Origin: JBJEFI01 sp051873875
GTDB lineage: Bacteria > Bacillota > Bacilli > Bacillales > Bacillaceae_G
DNA: 64,000 nucleotides
Reading direction: 5' to 3'
Assembly (NCBI GenBank): GCA_051873875.1
Contig: JBJEFI010000060.1
Coordinates: 1-64,000, forward strand
The notes under the pieces were generated by a model, which searched no databases, had not been told where the DNA came from, and saw only the letters and a list, made by a program, of their open reading frames with translations. The translations under genes were made by a program, and so were the position numbers. Positions 8,363 through 17,388 of the stretch are shown here, in pieces; position 1 is the stretch's first letter; the number at the start of each line of letters is the position of its first letter.

Positions 8363-8818
8363 TTATTTCGATTGACACTTTTCACATACACCATGAAAAG
8401 TAAGACGATGATCCTTTACTTTAAAATGAAATCTCGATTCTACTATTTTTTCTACATCTTCTAATAAGTTTTCCTGAATTTCTGCGACTGAACCACATTC
8501 TACACAAATTAAATGATGATGAAAGCGTTCTACTCCTTCTCCCCGTAAATCATAACGAGACACGCCATCACCAAAATTGATTTTATCTACAACTTTTAAT
8601 TCCGACAACAATTCTAACGTTCGATACACTGTTGCTAATCCAATTTCTGGCGACTTATCTTTTACGAGGAGGTATACATCTTCTGCACTTAAATGGTCTT
8701 GTTCATTCTCTAACAAAACACGAACAGTAGCCTCACGCTGTGGTGTTAGCTTATACGTTGCTGCATGTAGTTGTCTTTTTATCCGCTCAATTCTAACTTC
8801 TATTTCAGCTTGTTCCAT
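8363..8818 (-). CDS. fur: Ferric uptake regulator Fur
   Basis: Iron-responsive repressor of uptake genes. The 151-residue protein has an N-terminal winged helix (YKLTPQREATVRVLLENE ... LATVYRTLELL), the metal site around RFHHHLICVECG and two CxxC pairs (CVEC and CEKC) for structural zinc. Location next to spoIIM and yqzK matches B. subtilis fur rather than the paralogues perR and zur. It is transcribed alone, with a strong promoter overlapped by a PerR-like box. Confidence 0.93.
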   Translation of the reverse strand: MEQAEIEVRIERIKRQLHAATYKLTPQREATVRVLLENEQDHLSAEDVYLLVKDKSPEIGLATVYRTLELLSELKVVDKINFGDGVSRYDLRGEGVERFHHHLICVECGSVAEIQENLLEDVEKIVESRFHFKVKDHRLTFHGVCEKCQSK

Positions 8819-8844
8819 TTGCCCTTCACTCCTCTCACGCCATT

Positions 8845-8880
8845 CCTAAATAATTATAACAAAAGTATAGCAACTGTCAA
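8845..8880 (-). promoter_or_regulatory. fur promoter with PerR-like box
   Basis: TTGACA (8875-8880), a 16-bp spacer and TATAAT (8853-8858) give a near-consensus sigma-A promoter on the minus strand. Overlapping the -10 is a TTATAAT-N-ATT element (8845-8859) that matches the PerR box TTATAATNATTATAA in 12 of 15 positions. In B. subtilis fur is PerR-regulated; control here is inferred from that match. Confidence 0.6.
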
Positions 8881-8889
8881 AGGGTATTC

Positions 8890-9537
8890 TCATTGATAGA
8901 AAGAAAGAATTCGTTCCATTAATATCGGTGAAAGGTATACTTCTACAACAGTTGGTAAAAGTATGACACAAGCAATCATAACAAAGACCCCTGTATATGG
9001 TAATAATCCGACTTTCATTTTGCTGTACTTATGCTTTCCAAATAACTGTTTAATTAATTTAATAGAAAAAGAAATCGCTATACTACTAATCACAATCAGC
9101 AATGGTACAATTATTAAATTTTGTGGCAAAATACTTACAATTGCTAAATAAAATCCTTTTAACCCTAACTGATTCACAAAAAAACCAACTGTAAATCCAA
9201 TTAAAACACCCTTTAAAAATACCAATATAAAAATAAGCGGTAATCCAACCATTGAAATACCCAGTACCCAAATAAAAATCATATATTTAAGATGAGAAGT
9301 ATATGCGTCAAAAAATACCCCTTCTCCCCCAGATTGATTATCATTTATTTGACTTAAAAATTGATCCACATAAAAAAGTAAGTCTTGCTTCTGCTCAACA
9401 TGTAAACTATTTACAACAATTGCTCCAAAGATAACACCAATTAATAGCAATACACTAACAAAGGTATACATACTTATATGTTGTTTTACATGTTCACTAA
9501 TCAACGCTTGTACATTTTTAACTCTACTTTTTTTCAT
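8890..9537 (-). CDS. spoIIM: Stage II sporulation protein M
   Basis: Mother-cell membrane protein of the SpoIID-SpoIIM-SpoIIP engulfment complex that thins septal peptidoglycan. 215 residues, about five membrane segments (near 25-45, 85-110, 115-140, 150-170 and 185-210). The ATG at 9537 follows GGAGGAAATAGA; an in-frame start nine codons upstream overlaps the ribosome-binding site. Context next to fur matches B. subtilis. Confidence 0.92.
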   Translation of the reverse strand: MKKSRVKNVQALISEHVKQHISMYTFVSVLLLIGVIFGAIVVNSLHVEQKQDLLFYVDQFLSQINDNQSGGEGVFFDAYTSHLKYMIFIWVLGISMVGLPLIFILVFLKGVLIGFTVGFFVNQLGLKGFYLAIVSILPQNLIIVPLLIVISSIAISFSIKLIKQLFGKHKYSKMKVGLLPYTGVFVMIACVILLPTVVEVYLSPILMERILSFYQ

Positions 9538-9586
9538 TCTATTTCCTCCTACAATCGACCTCATTTACTAGATTATATTGCTAGGC

Positions 9587-9594
9587 ATTGTATG
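9587..9594 (-). promoter_or_regulatory. Possible sigma-E -10 element of spoIIM
   Basis: CATACAAT on the minus strand matches the sigma-E -10 consensus and lies about 50 nt upstream of spoIIM, which is a sigma-E gene in B. subtilis. No convincing -35 is visible, so confidence is low. Confidence 0.35.
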
Positions 9595-9641
9595 ATATGC
9601 TATTAAAAAGAAGGCAGTTAGTATAAAAAGGAGGCATTAAA

Positions 9642-10541
9642 ATGAATTATCGACAACTTGGTCAATCGGATTTACACGTTAGTGAAATTGGATTAGGGAC
9701 AATGACAATTGGAACAGATTATAATAAAGGAATTTCTATTATCCATGCAGCACTAGATAATGGTATTAATTTTGTTGATACAGCTGATTTATATGATTTC
9801 GGATTAAACGAAGAAATTGTTGGAAGTGCCATCAAATCAAAAAGAAATGATTTAATTATTGGAACAAAGGGAGGAAATGATTGGTCTAATCAAACAGATG
9901 GCTGGCGTTGGAACCCTTCTAAAACATACATTAAAGAAGCCGTTAAAAATAGCTTACGACGATTACAAATAGAGTATATTGATTTATATCAATTACATGG
10001 AGGAACGATTGAAGATAACATCGACGAAACAATCGACGCATTTGAAGAATTAGTATCCGAAGGTGTTATTCGCTATTATGGTATCTCCTCCATTCGCCCA
10101 AATGTAATTGCTCAATATATAGCAAAATCCAACATTGTTAGCATTATGATGCCATATAATATCCTTGATCGACGAGCAGAAGAATTTTTCGATTTATTAT
10201 ATAAAAAAAATATATCTGTATTAACCCGCGGAACGTTAGCAAAGGGACTATTAACAGATGCCTATTCTTCAAAACTAACGAAAGACTACCTTTCCTATTC
10301 ACTTGAAGAATTACATCAGCTACTTCCTCATTTATTAGCATCAGAAAAAAATATATCTTTAACTAGCTTAGCATTACAATTTAACTTACAACATCCCGTA
10401 GTAGCTTCTGCTATCGTTGGAGCTAGTAGTGTAACTCAACTAGAGAATACAATAAAATGTTATCAGCGCCATGTAAATGATGAAATAATCAAAAACATTA
10501 ATAAACATACAAAAAAAGAAATATTTACCCATCATAGGTAA
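9642..10541 (+). CDS. yqkF: Aldo/keto reductase, YqkF type
   Basis: NADPH-dependent aldo/keto reductase of unknown physiological substrate, 299 residues, TIM-barrel. The catalytic tetrad is visible as Asp and Tyr in FVDTADLYDFG, Lys in IIGTKGG and His in YQLHGG, with the cofactor-binding AIVGASSVTQL near the C-terminus. The ATG follows AAAGGAGG by 7 nt. It is divergent from spoIIM, the same neighbour as in B. subtilis. Confidence 0.88.
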   Translation: MNYRQLGQSDLHVSEIGLGTMTIGTDYNKGISIIHAALDNGINFVDTADLYDFGLNEEIVGSAIKSKRNDLIIGTKGGNDWSNQTDGWRWNPSKTYIKEAVKNSLRRLQIEYIDLYQLHGGTIEDNIDETIDAFEELVSEGVIRYYGISSIRPNVIAQYIAKSNIVSIMMPYNILDRRAEEFFDLLYKKNISVLTRGTLAKGLLTDAYSSKLTKDYLSYSLEELHQLLPHLLASEKNISLTSLALQFNLQHPVVASAIVGASSVTQLENTIKCYQRHVNDEIIKNINKHTKKEIFTHHR

Positions 10542-10608
10542 TATTTCGAAAATAAAAACTTTTTTTAGTATGATAAAATTATCACAATATAGGTATAGAA
10601 GAAAAAAC

Positions 10609-10796
10609 ATGTATAAGGCACAAATTAAAACACTCGACAATGATTCACTACGTGTAACGGGAAACTCAAAAGTTGTTGATGCACAAGGAAATAAATTTGT
10701 AAAAGGGAAACTTTTCTTTATGATAATGTGGATTATTATGGGAAAAACATATCTCACAAAAACCATTTTCATAACGTTATACGAGTGACAGAATAG
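10609..10796 (+). pseudogene. Small frameshifted gene of unknown function
   Basis: Reading from ATG 10609 gives MYKAQIKTLDNDSLRVTGNS and on to KFVKGKL, then a run of hydrophobic residues unlike the first half. Adding one T to the run at 10712-10715 restores a polar tail (YDNVDYYGKNISHKNHFHNV) ending at TAG 10794-10796, about 62 residues in total. This points to a one-base deletion. The ribosome-binding site is weak, and I do not recognise the protein. An unbroken frame with an earlier ATG (10570-10788) exists, but its tail looks like the wrong frame. Confidence 0.4.
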
Positions 10797-10854
10797 CAAA
10801 ATAGTGTTACTTTTATTTTTTGTGTTGTTAAAACTTCATTTTTTTATTATACTT

Positions 10855-10897
10855 AAATAGTGTTCTAGTGAGTTTAATTGCTAGTGCACTATTTTTT
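10855..10897 (+). terminator. Rho-independent terminator before the AlsT gene
   Basis: AAATAGTG (10855-10862) pairs with CACTATTT (10887-10894), with an inner CTAG/CTAG pairing and a run of seven T on the plus strand. It ends the yqkF side and isolates the downstream symporter. Confidence 0.75.
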
Positions 10898-10962
10898 TAT
10901 TTTTTAATACTTATGTGTATTCTTAAATTTATATACAAAAAATAAAAAAAGGAAGTGACTCT

Positions 10963-12405
10963 ATGACAGAATTATTATCAAACATTGTCGACAAAACAAA
11001 CGTATTTCTATGGTCTTATTTACTAATTGTCTTACTAATTGGGGCAGGATTATACTTTAGTATCAAAACAGACTTCGTGCAAATTCGCTATTTAAAAGAA
11101 ATGTTTAAACTACTAGGTGAAGGTGCTAGTAAAAAAGGTGATAAAAAAGGGGTAAGTTCTTTCCAAGCCTTTACAATGAGCACAGCATCTCGCGTTGGTA
11201 CTGGTAACTTGTCTGGTGTTGCAACAGCGATTGTAATGGGGGGACCTGGTGCAGTCTTTTGGATGTGGTTAATTGCATTACTAGGTTCTGCATCTGGTTT
11301 TATCGAAAGTACACTTGCTCAAATTTATAAAATAAAAAAAGGGGACACATTCCGCGGTGGACCTGCTTATTATATTGAAAAAGGATTAAAACAACGTTGG
11401 TTAGGAGTTGTTTTTGCAATCTTAATTACCGTTGCATTCGGACTTGTTTTCAACTCTGTTCAAGCTAATACAATTGGTGCTGCTTTTAACAATGCATTCA
11501 ATACTCCAACAAGTGTAATGGGTATTATTTTAGTTGCTTTATTAGCTTTATGTATTTTTGGTGGTGTAAAACGATTAGCGAAAATCACTGAGGTAATCGT
11601 TCCAATTATGGCAGTTATTTATTTAGTTATAGCCGTAGTTGTCATTGCATTAAACATCACTGCTCTTCCTGGCATTATTGCTTCTATCGTAAAAGGCGCA
11701 TTCGGTGTTCAACAAGTACTAGGTGGTGCCCTAGGTGCTGCTGTCATGCAAGGAATTAAACGTGGATTGTTCTCTAATGAAGCTGGTATGGGATCGGCGC
11801 CAAATGCTGCTGCTACAGCTACAGTTAGTCATCCTGTTAAACAAGGTTTAATTCAAACATTAGGTGTATTCACAGATACATTAATTATTTGTACAGCAAC
11901 TGCATTTATTGTTTTAATTGCAGGTACTGCTTATGATCCAACTTCAACAGTTAGTGGTATCATTGTGACACAAAATGCATTAGCAAGCTCTTTAGGAAGT
12001 TGGGCTCCTGCCTTTGTTGCAATTGCTTTATTCTTATTTGCATTTAGTTCATTACTTGGTAACTACTACTATGGTGAAACAAACATTCAATTTATTAAAG
12101 GAAATAAAGTTTGGTTAAATGTATACCGATTTGCTGTATTAGGAATGGTGTTATTCGGTACAATTTCACCATTTATCTTTGTATGGAACTTAGCTGATTT
12201 ATTTATGGGCTTCATGGCAATCGTAAATATTTATGCTATTTATCGTCTTTCCCCAATTGCCATCGCTGCCTTAAAAGATTATGCAGTTCAAAAGAAAGCT
12301 GGGCTTGATCCTCAATTTTATCGCGATACAATTGAAGGAATCGAAGATGACATTGAAGCATGGCCATATCGTGATGATGTAGAGGAAGAAGAATTAGCTT
12401 CATAA
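10963..12405 (+). CDS. alsT: Sodium:alanine/glycine symporter family protein (AlsT/AGCS)
   Basis: Imports a small neutral amino acid (alanine, glycine or glutamine in the family) with Na+. The 480-residue protein has about ten membrane helices and the AGCS signature around VGTGNLSGVATAI, plus GLFSNEAGMGSAPNAAA in the second half. The ATG follows GGAAGTG by 6 nt. It is a single-gene unit bounded by terminators on both sides. Substrate cannot be told from sequence. Confidence 0.88.
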   Translation: MTELLSNIVDKTNVFLWSYLLIVLLIGAGLYFSIKTDFVQIRYLKEMFKLLGEGASKKGDKKGVSSFQAFTMSTASRVGTGNLSGVATAIVMGGPGAVFWMWLIALLGSASGFIESTLAQIYKIKKGDTFRGGPAYYIEKGLKQRWLGVVFAILITVAFGLVFNSVQANTIGAAFNNAFNTPTSVMGIILVALLALCIFGGVKRLAKITEVIVPIMAVIYLVIAVVVIALNITALPGIIASIVKGAFGVQQVLGGALGAAVMQGIKRGLFSNEAGMGSAPNAAATATVSHPVKQGLIQTLGVFTDTLIICTATAFIVLIAGTAYDPTSTVSGIIVTQNALASSLGSWAPAFVAIALFLFAFSSLLGNYYYGETNIQFIKGNKVWLNVYRFAVLGMVLFGTISPFIFVWNLADLFMGFMAIVNIYAIYRLSPIAIAALKDYAVQKKAGLDPQFYRDTIEGIEDDIEAWPYRDDVEEEELAS

Positions 12406-12419
12406 TTATATGATTCCCC

Positions 12420-12456
12420 AAAAAAACTAGATACACAAGTGGTATCTAGTTTTTAT
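12420..12456. terminator. Bidirectional terminator between alsT and yqjQ
   Basis: ACTAGATAC (12426-12434) pairs with 12442-12450; A-run before and T-run after, so it can serve both convergent genes. It overlaps the yqjQ stop. Confidence 0.85.
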
Positions 12457-13238
12457 TTGCTATTTAATGCTTTTTTACCTACCTTTTCAAATAACTTAGG
12501 TGCAATTGCATAAAAAATAGCACCTAGTGAAAAATATTTAGGAATATTTACTTCTCGAACATTTTTCCCCATTGTTGCTACAATTTTTTCTGCAACTTTA
12601 TCACGTTCTAGCATGAATGTACCAGCATTTTTTTCATAATTACCAGTTGTATCTGCTTTCTTTAGAAAAGCTGTTTTTACAGGACCTGGATTAATTGTTG
12701 TGACAGTTACACCCGTCCTATCTAGTTCTAAACGCAAGGCATTTGTTAATCCTAATACGGCATGTTTCGTTGCTGCATAAATACTAGATTTTGGTGTAGC
12801 TACTTTTCCTGCCATTGAACCAACTTGAATAACTTGTCCTCTTTTTTCTTGAATCATAGCCGGTAAAACCGCTTGTGTACAATACATCAACCCAAAAACA
12901 TTTACATCAAACATCGCTTGTGCATCTTCAACTGTTGTTTGTGTAAATGATTTAAAAAAACCTATCCCTGCATTATTTACTAACACATCGATAAATCCTA
13001 TTTCATTGTAAATTCGTGAAAAAGTGGCTTTTACTTCATTTTCATTTTTTACATCTAACAAATAATAATAACAACGACTTCCTAGCCGTTCTTTCAATGC
13101 AATTAACGCATTCTCGCTTCTTGCTAATAATATAACAATACCACCTTCTTGATGAACACGAATTGCTACTTGTTCTCCAATACCACTAGATGCACCTGTA
13201 ATAACAACCACTTTATTTTCTAACCATTTCTTACCCAA
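12453..13238 (-). CDS. yqjQ: Short-chain dehydrogenase/reductase, YqjQ type
   Basis: NAD(P)-dependent oxidoreductase of unknown substrate, 261 residues. Rossmann motif TGASSGIG at the N-terminus, NNAG motif (VNNAGIGFF) and catalytic Ser-Tyr-Lys (SSIYAATKHA) are present. It lies 11 nt after yqjP in the same orientation, matching B. subtilis yqjP-yqjQ, so the two probably form one transcript. Confidence 0.88.
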   Translation of the reverse strand: MGKKWLENKVVVITGASSGIGEQVAIRVHQEGGIVILLARSENALIALKERLGSRCYYYLLDVKNENEVKATFSRIYNEIGFIDVLVNNAGIGFFKSFTQTTVEDAQAMFDVNVFGLMYCTQAVLPAMIQEKRGQVIQVGSMAGKVATPKSSIYAATKHAVLGLTNALRLELDRTGVTVTTINPGPVKTAFLKKADTTGNYEKNAGTFMLERDKVAEKIVATMGKNVREVNIPKYFSLGAIFYAIAPKLFEKVGKKALNSK

Positions 13239-13249
13239 AAGCTTCGCCT

Positions 13250-14200
13250 CTATTTCTTTCTTACAAAATAACGATGTGGTGTTTGTGTTCTATCCACATC
13301 TACTTGTCCATTATATTCTAAATAATCCAGCTGTCCAAGTGTTTCTGAAATAGTAAGGAGTAACTGTCGCTCATATAAGGTTGGAAATAATCCTTTCGTT
13401 AATTCAAAAACAGTATTCCCCTCTTCCTGTATCATTTCTAATACTCGATGAGATCGTTTCTTTTGTTTTTCTAATCGTTCAAACACTAAAGCTTTTATAT
13501 TGGTTACGTCTTCCCCATGTCCTGCTAACACTTTCGTAATGTCCATTGTTGCTAATTTTTGTAATGAATCATTATATTGCAATAAAGGGCGAATTCGCTC
13601 TTTTTCTCCTATTCCTCTTGGTTCTAACATTGGGTTAGAAGAAATTTTAGCAATCAATACATCACCACCAATTAACACTCCATCTTCTTCACGATATAAA
13701 GCAATATGGGTAGAAGCATGTCCTGGCACTTCAATTACTTTAAACTGAGGTAAAAAAGAAAGATAATCTCCCTCTTTTACAATTGCCGTTACATGTCGTT
13801 TACATGATAATTGAAGTGTTCTCTCTAAATTAATACCACGTTCTTTTAATTCAATAGGTATCCCAAATTCAATACGAAATTGTTCAAGTTCTTGATTATA
13901 ATGCTCAATAAAAGCGGGATTTTGAGAACTCCATACATCAACATCTTTATGAGCAACTACATCTATATTTTCTGAAAAATACTCTAACATCCCAATGTGA
14001 TCCACATGATGATGTGTTAATACAATATGTTTAATGTCTTCGATACGATAGCCTAATTGATTTAATTGCTGCTGAAAAGAAAGCCAACTTTTTTCTGTTT
14101 TTACCCCTGTATCAACAAGTGTTAATTCATCTCCTTCAATTAAATAAACATTAACCGTTCCAACATCATAAGGAACTGGAAGCGTAATTTTATGTATCAT
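13250..14200 (-). CDS. yqjP: MBL-fold metallo-hydrolase, YqjP type
   Basis: A 316-residue metallo-beta-lactamase-fold hydrolase with the zinc motif THHHVDHIG, further ligands in VPGHASTHI and a late GHG, and a C-terminal helical extension. Likely a thioesterase or glyoxalase II-like enzyme; substrate unknown. The ATG at 14200 is preferred because GGGGTGA precedes it; a GTG three codons earlier overlaps that site. First gene of the yqjP-yqjQ pair. Confidence 0.85.
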   Translation of the reverse strand: MIHKITLPVPYDVGTVNVYLIEGDELTLVDTGVKTEKSWLSFQQQLNQLGYRIEDIKHIVLTHHHVDHIGMLEYFSENIDVVAHKDVDVWSSQNPAFIEHYNQELEQFRIEFGIPIELKERGINLERTLQLSCKRHVTAIVKEGDYLSFLPQFKVIEVPGHASTHIALYREEDGVLIGGDVLIAKISSNPMLEPRGIGEKERIRPLLQYNDSLQKLATMDITKVLAGHGEDVTNIKALVFERLEKQKKRSHRVLEMIQEEGNTVFELTKGLFPTLYERQLLLTISETLGQLDYLEYNGQVDVDRTQTPHRYFVRKK

Positions 14201-14272
14201 ATTCTTCACCCCATCTAGTCTTTCTCTATCTCTAAAGTGTACAACTTCTATAATCTTTTGTCATTATTTAAA

Positions 14273-14320
14273 TTTTCTAAATTTTATACATTATGATATA
14301 ATAATTCAAAATTTAGAAAA
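14273..14320 (+). promoter_or_regulatory. proI promoter embedded in a 13-bp perfect inverted repeat
   Basis: TTTTCTAAATTTT (14273-14285) and AAAATTTAGAAAA (14308-14320) are exact reverse complements, 22 bp apart. Between them lies a TATAAT (14297-14302), so one arm covers the -35 position and the other the predicted start of transcription. The second arm ends immediately before the GAGG ribosome-binding site. Either an operator or an RNA hairpin; which one cannot be told. Confidence 0.5.
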
Positions 14321-14333
14321 GAGGTTTTCTCTC

Positions 14334-15155
14334 ATGACTGTATCTAAAATCGTCTTTTACGGCGCTGGATCGATGGCGGAGGCGCTTATCTCTGGATTAG
14401 TTCGTTCCCATCTATTTACTCCTTCACAAATTTACGTTACAAATCGAAGCAATGATGAACGATTAAACGAATTAGCACATACATATGGTGTTCATACATC
14501 AAGAAATCATCACGAATTATTTTCTAATGCTACAATTGTTTTTTTAGCAATGAAGCCTAAAGATGTAGAAACTGCAATGCTGGCTATTCAACAGCAACTT
14601 CCTGAACATACTGTTATTGTTTCTATGCTAGCGGGTGTTTCTATCTCATCTCTTGCTTCCCTTCTTCTTCATGATAATCCAATTATCAGAACGATGCCTA
14701 ATACATCTGCTACGATTGGAAAATCAGCAACAGCCCTAACGGCGGGAGAGCACGTCTCTCAACAACAACTATCTCTTGTCCTTAGTATCTTTAAAACAGT
14801 AGGAATCGTTGAAGTAGTAGAAGAAAAACATATGCATGCTATTACCGCTCTCTCTGGTAGTGGTCCTGCTTATATCTACTATCTAGTTGAAGCTTTTGAA
14901 AAAGCTGGCTACGCAGTTGGATTAGAACCTGAAGTAGCAAAATCACTCATCCTTCAAACCATTGTTGGAGCAGCAGAAATGTTAAAAGAAAGTCCAAAAC
15001 ATCCTTCTCAACTTCGTAAAGAAGTAACAAGCCCTAATGGGACAACGGAAGCTGGCATTACTGTTTTAGAAAATCAAAACTTTGAAAAAGCAATCATCCA
15101 ATGTATTCAAGCAGCGTGTGAGCGTTCAAAACAATTAGGTATGAAAGCAAAGTAA
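14334..15155 (+). CDS. proI: Pyrroline-5-carboxylate reductase ProI
   Basis: Reduces 1-pyrroline-5-carboxylate to proline with NAD(P)H, the last step of proline synthesis. 273 residues with N-terminal Rossmann motif YGAGSMAEAL, the RTMPNT substrate region and the family signature SGSGPAYIYYLVEAFEKAG with SPNGTTEAG downstream. The ATG follows GAGG by 9 nt. A monocistronic plus-strand gene in the yqjO position between yqjP and rnz, as in B. subtilis. Confidence 0.94.
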   Translation: MTVSKIVFYGAGSMAEALISGLVRSHLFTPSQIYVTNRSNDERLNELAHTYGVHTSRNHHELFSNATIVFLAMKPKDVETAMLAIQQQLPEHTVIVSMLAGVSISSLASLLLHDNPIIRTMPNTSATIGKSATALTAGEHVSQQQLSLVLSIFKTVGIVEVVEEKHMHAITALSGSGPAYIYYLVEAFEKAGYAVGLEPEVAKSLILQTIVGAAEMLKESPKHPSQLRKEVTSPNGTTEAGITVLENQNFEKAIIQCIQAACERSKQLGMKAK

Positions 15156-15184
15156 CATAAAAAACACACTAATGAATAAAAAAG

Positions 15185-15244
15185 GCAAAAAAAAATGGAT
15201 GACCATCCTTCAATCATGAAGATGCGTTGGTCATCCATCTTTTA
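15185..15244. terminator. Bidirectional terminator between proI and rnz
   Basis: ATGGATGACCA (15195-15205) pairs exactly with 15228-15238, with nine A before and a T-run after, serving both convergent genes. Confidence 0.85.
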
Positions 15245-16180
15245 TCTATTCCGTTTTTTTCTAGCTAATTGAAACTGGTCAAAATCATGAGCAAGATATG
15301 TATTCGCAAAAAGGCTTCTTGCTTCTTGTAATAAAATTTCCATATCCTCTCCTTGAAAACGAGAAGATAGATGATTCATTATCAACATCTTTGCATTGCT
15401 TTTAAGGGCAACTGTCGCTGCTTGAGTGGACGTTGAGTGATAAAACTCATGGGCCCCTGCTTCATTTTCTTTATTAAATGTTGCTTCATGAATTAAAATA
15501 TCCGCTTCATTAGCAAGGTCAATACTTGCTTCACAAAAACGAGTATCCCCAATAATCGTTACAATTCTCCCTTTCACTGGATCACTTGTGTAGCCCTTCG
15601 CTTCAAGAATTGTACCATCGACTAACACAATGTTTTCTCCATTTTTTATGCGTTGATAAATAGGCCCTGGCATAACGCCCTTTTCTTTTAACTTCTCTAC
15701 TAATAATGTGCCTGGTATTTCTTTTTCAACAATTCGATACCCATAACTAGGTAAACCATGAACAACTTTTTTTGTTTCAATCCTAAATTGTTCATCTTCA
15801 AAAATAATCCCATCTTCCTCTAACTCTACGTAGTCAATTGGATAACGTAAATACGTATTACTTATTTTTAAGGAAACTTCAATATACTCCTTAATTCCTT
15901 TCGGTCCATAAACGACTAATGGCGTTGTTGCACCTTGGAAAGAGCGACTTCCTAATAATCCTGGTAGTCCAAAAATATGATCGCCATGTAAATGAGTAAT
16001 AAATATTTTTTCTATTTTACTTAGTGTTATATTCGTATGAAGAATTTGATGTTGAGTTGCTTCACCACAATCAAATAACCATGTCATGCCACGCTCCGTT
16101 AAAATTCGCAATGCCATCGCTGATACATTACGCCCTTTGGACGGTACACCTGCACACGTTCCTAAAAATGTAAATTCCAA
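15242..16180 (-). CDS. rnz: Ribonuclease Z
   Basis: Endonuclease that removes 3' trailers from CCA-less tRNA precursors. A 312-residue MBL-fold protein with THLHGDHIFGLPG (zinc ligands), SRSFQGA, the exosite region and HEATF near the C-terminus. The start is TTG at 16180, giving MEFTFLGTCAGVPSKGRN, with AGGTGAT 4 nt upstream. This aligns with B. subtilis Rnz; a GTG three codons upstream lies in the ribosome-binding site. Confidence 0.93.
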   Translation of the reverse strand: MEFTFLGTCAGVPSKGRNVSAMALRILTERGMTWLFDCGEATQHQILHTNITLSKIEKIFITHLHGDHIFGLPGLLGSRSFQGATTPLVVYGPKGIKEYIEVSLKISNTYLRYPIDYVELEEDGIIFEDEQFRIETKKVVHGLPSYGYRIVEKEIPGTLLVEKLKEKGVMPGPIYQRIKNGENIVLVDGTILEAKGYTSDPVKGRIVTIIGDTRFCEASIDLANEADILIHEATFNKENEAGAHEFYHSTSTQAATVALKSNAKMLIMNHLSSRFQGEDMEILLQEARSLFANTYLAHDFDQFQLARKKRNR

Positions 16181-16214
16181 GTTTATCACCTAATTTCTTT
16201 TCCATCCTTATCAT

Positions 16215-16260
16215 AAAAAAAGTTTATTAAAACCAGCAAATTGGTTTTAATAAACTTTTA
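16215..16260 (-). terminator. Terminator of the PepT-like peptidase gene
   Basis: A 16- to 17-bp hairpin (arms about 16219-16235 and 16242-16258) 10 nt after the stop, followed by a seven-U run on the minus strand. Confidence 0.85.
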
Positions 16261-16269
16261 CTCGGTCCA

Positions 16270-17388
16270 TTATTTCGCAGCTTCTGTAATAACCGCCACA
16301 ACAAGCTCTGCTGTTTTGTTTAACTCTTCAATTGGCATACGCTCATTTGTTGTATGAATTTCTTCATATCCAACAGCTAAGTTTACAGTTGGAATACCAT
16401 GACCAGCGATGATATTCGCATCACTTCCACCACCACTTGCATGTAGAGAAGGTGTACGACCAATTGATGATACAGCACGTTTTGCTACTTCAACAACATG
16501 ATCCCCATCTCCATATTTAAAGCCAGGGTACATTACTTTCACATCAACCTCTGCACGACCACCCATTTCAGTAGCAGCACTTTCAAATGCCTCTTTCATT
16601 TTTTCAACTTGTGCTTCCATTTTTTCATTCACTAAAGAACGAGCCTCAGCTAAAATATGAACACGATCACAAACGATGTTTGTTGCTGTTCCGCCTTCGA
16701 ATCGACCAATATTCGCTGTTGTTTCTTCATCAATACGTCCTAATGGCATACGAGAAATCGCTTTCGCTGCAATTGTAATTGCCGAAATACCTTTTTCTGG
16801 TGCCACCCCAGCGTGAGCTGTTTTGCCATAAATTGTTGCATTCACTTTCGCTTGTGTTGGCGCAGCCGTTACGATAACCCCTACTTTCCCATCACAATCT
16901 AATGCATAGCCGTATTTAGCTGTAATTCTGCTAGGATCTAATGCCATTGCACCAACTAAACCAACTTCTTCACCAACTGTAATAACTAATTCCACTTTAC
17001 CATGAGGAAGGTTTTGTTCTTTTAAAACTCGAATTCCTTCTAATAAACAAGATAAACCTGTTTTGTCATCTGCACCTAAAATTGTTGTTCCATCTGTTAC
17101 AACATAACCATCTTTAATTAATGGTTTTACACCATTTCCTGGTACAACTGTATCCATATGACATGTGAAGTAGATTGGGTCTACCCCTTCTTTTGTCGCT
17201 GGTAATGTCACAATTAAGTTACCTGCACCATGACCAGTTTTAGCCATTGTATCGTCTTCGTATACGTCTAAGCCTAATTTTGTAAACTTCTCCTTTAATA
17301 CATCGGCAATTTGTCGCTCATTTTTTGACTCTGAATCAATTTGAACTAATTCTAAAAATTCATCTAATAAACGTTTTTCATTAATCAT
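16270..17388 (-). CDS. yqjE: M20-family peptidase, tripeptidase T-like (YqjE)
   Basis: Zinc aminopeptidase-like protein of 372 residues. Metal ligands are in FTCHMDTV, GADDK, GEEVG and LDCDG, and the dimerisation domain begins near GKTAHAG, followed by a C-terminal His in YEEIHTTNE. Likely releases amino acids from tripeptides or short peptides in the cytoplasm. The ATG follows GGAGGC. An 8-bp inverted repeat (GTAATATA, 17406-17413 and 17420-17427) lies over the promoter region. Confidence 0.85.
   Translation of the reverse strand: MINEKRLLDEFLELVQIDSESKNERQIADVLKEKFTKLGLDVYEDDTMAKTGHGAGNLIVTLPATKEGVDPIYFTCHMDTVVPGNGVKPLIKDGYVVTDGTTILGADDKTGLSCLLEGIRVLKEQNLPHGKVELVITVGEEVGLVGAMALDPSRITAKYGYALDCDGKVGVIVTAAPTQAKVNATIYGKTAHAGVAPEKGISAITIAAKAISRMPLGRIDEETTANIGRFEGGTATNIVCDRVHILAEARSLVNEKMEAQVEKMKEAFESAATEMGGRAEVDVKVMYPGFKYGDGDHVVEVAKRAVSSIGRTPSLHASGGGSDANIIAGHGIPTVNLAVGYEEIHTTNERMPIEELNKTAELVVAVITEAAK

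Noticed and set aside
10440..10799. 119-codon minus-strand frame over the end of yqkF
   Set aside because: Antisense to yqkF and the small broken gene; Phe/Ile/Cys-rich composition typical of AT-rich shadow frames.
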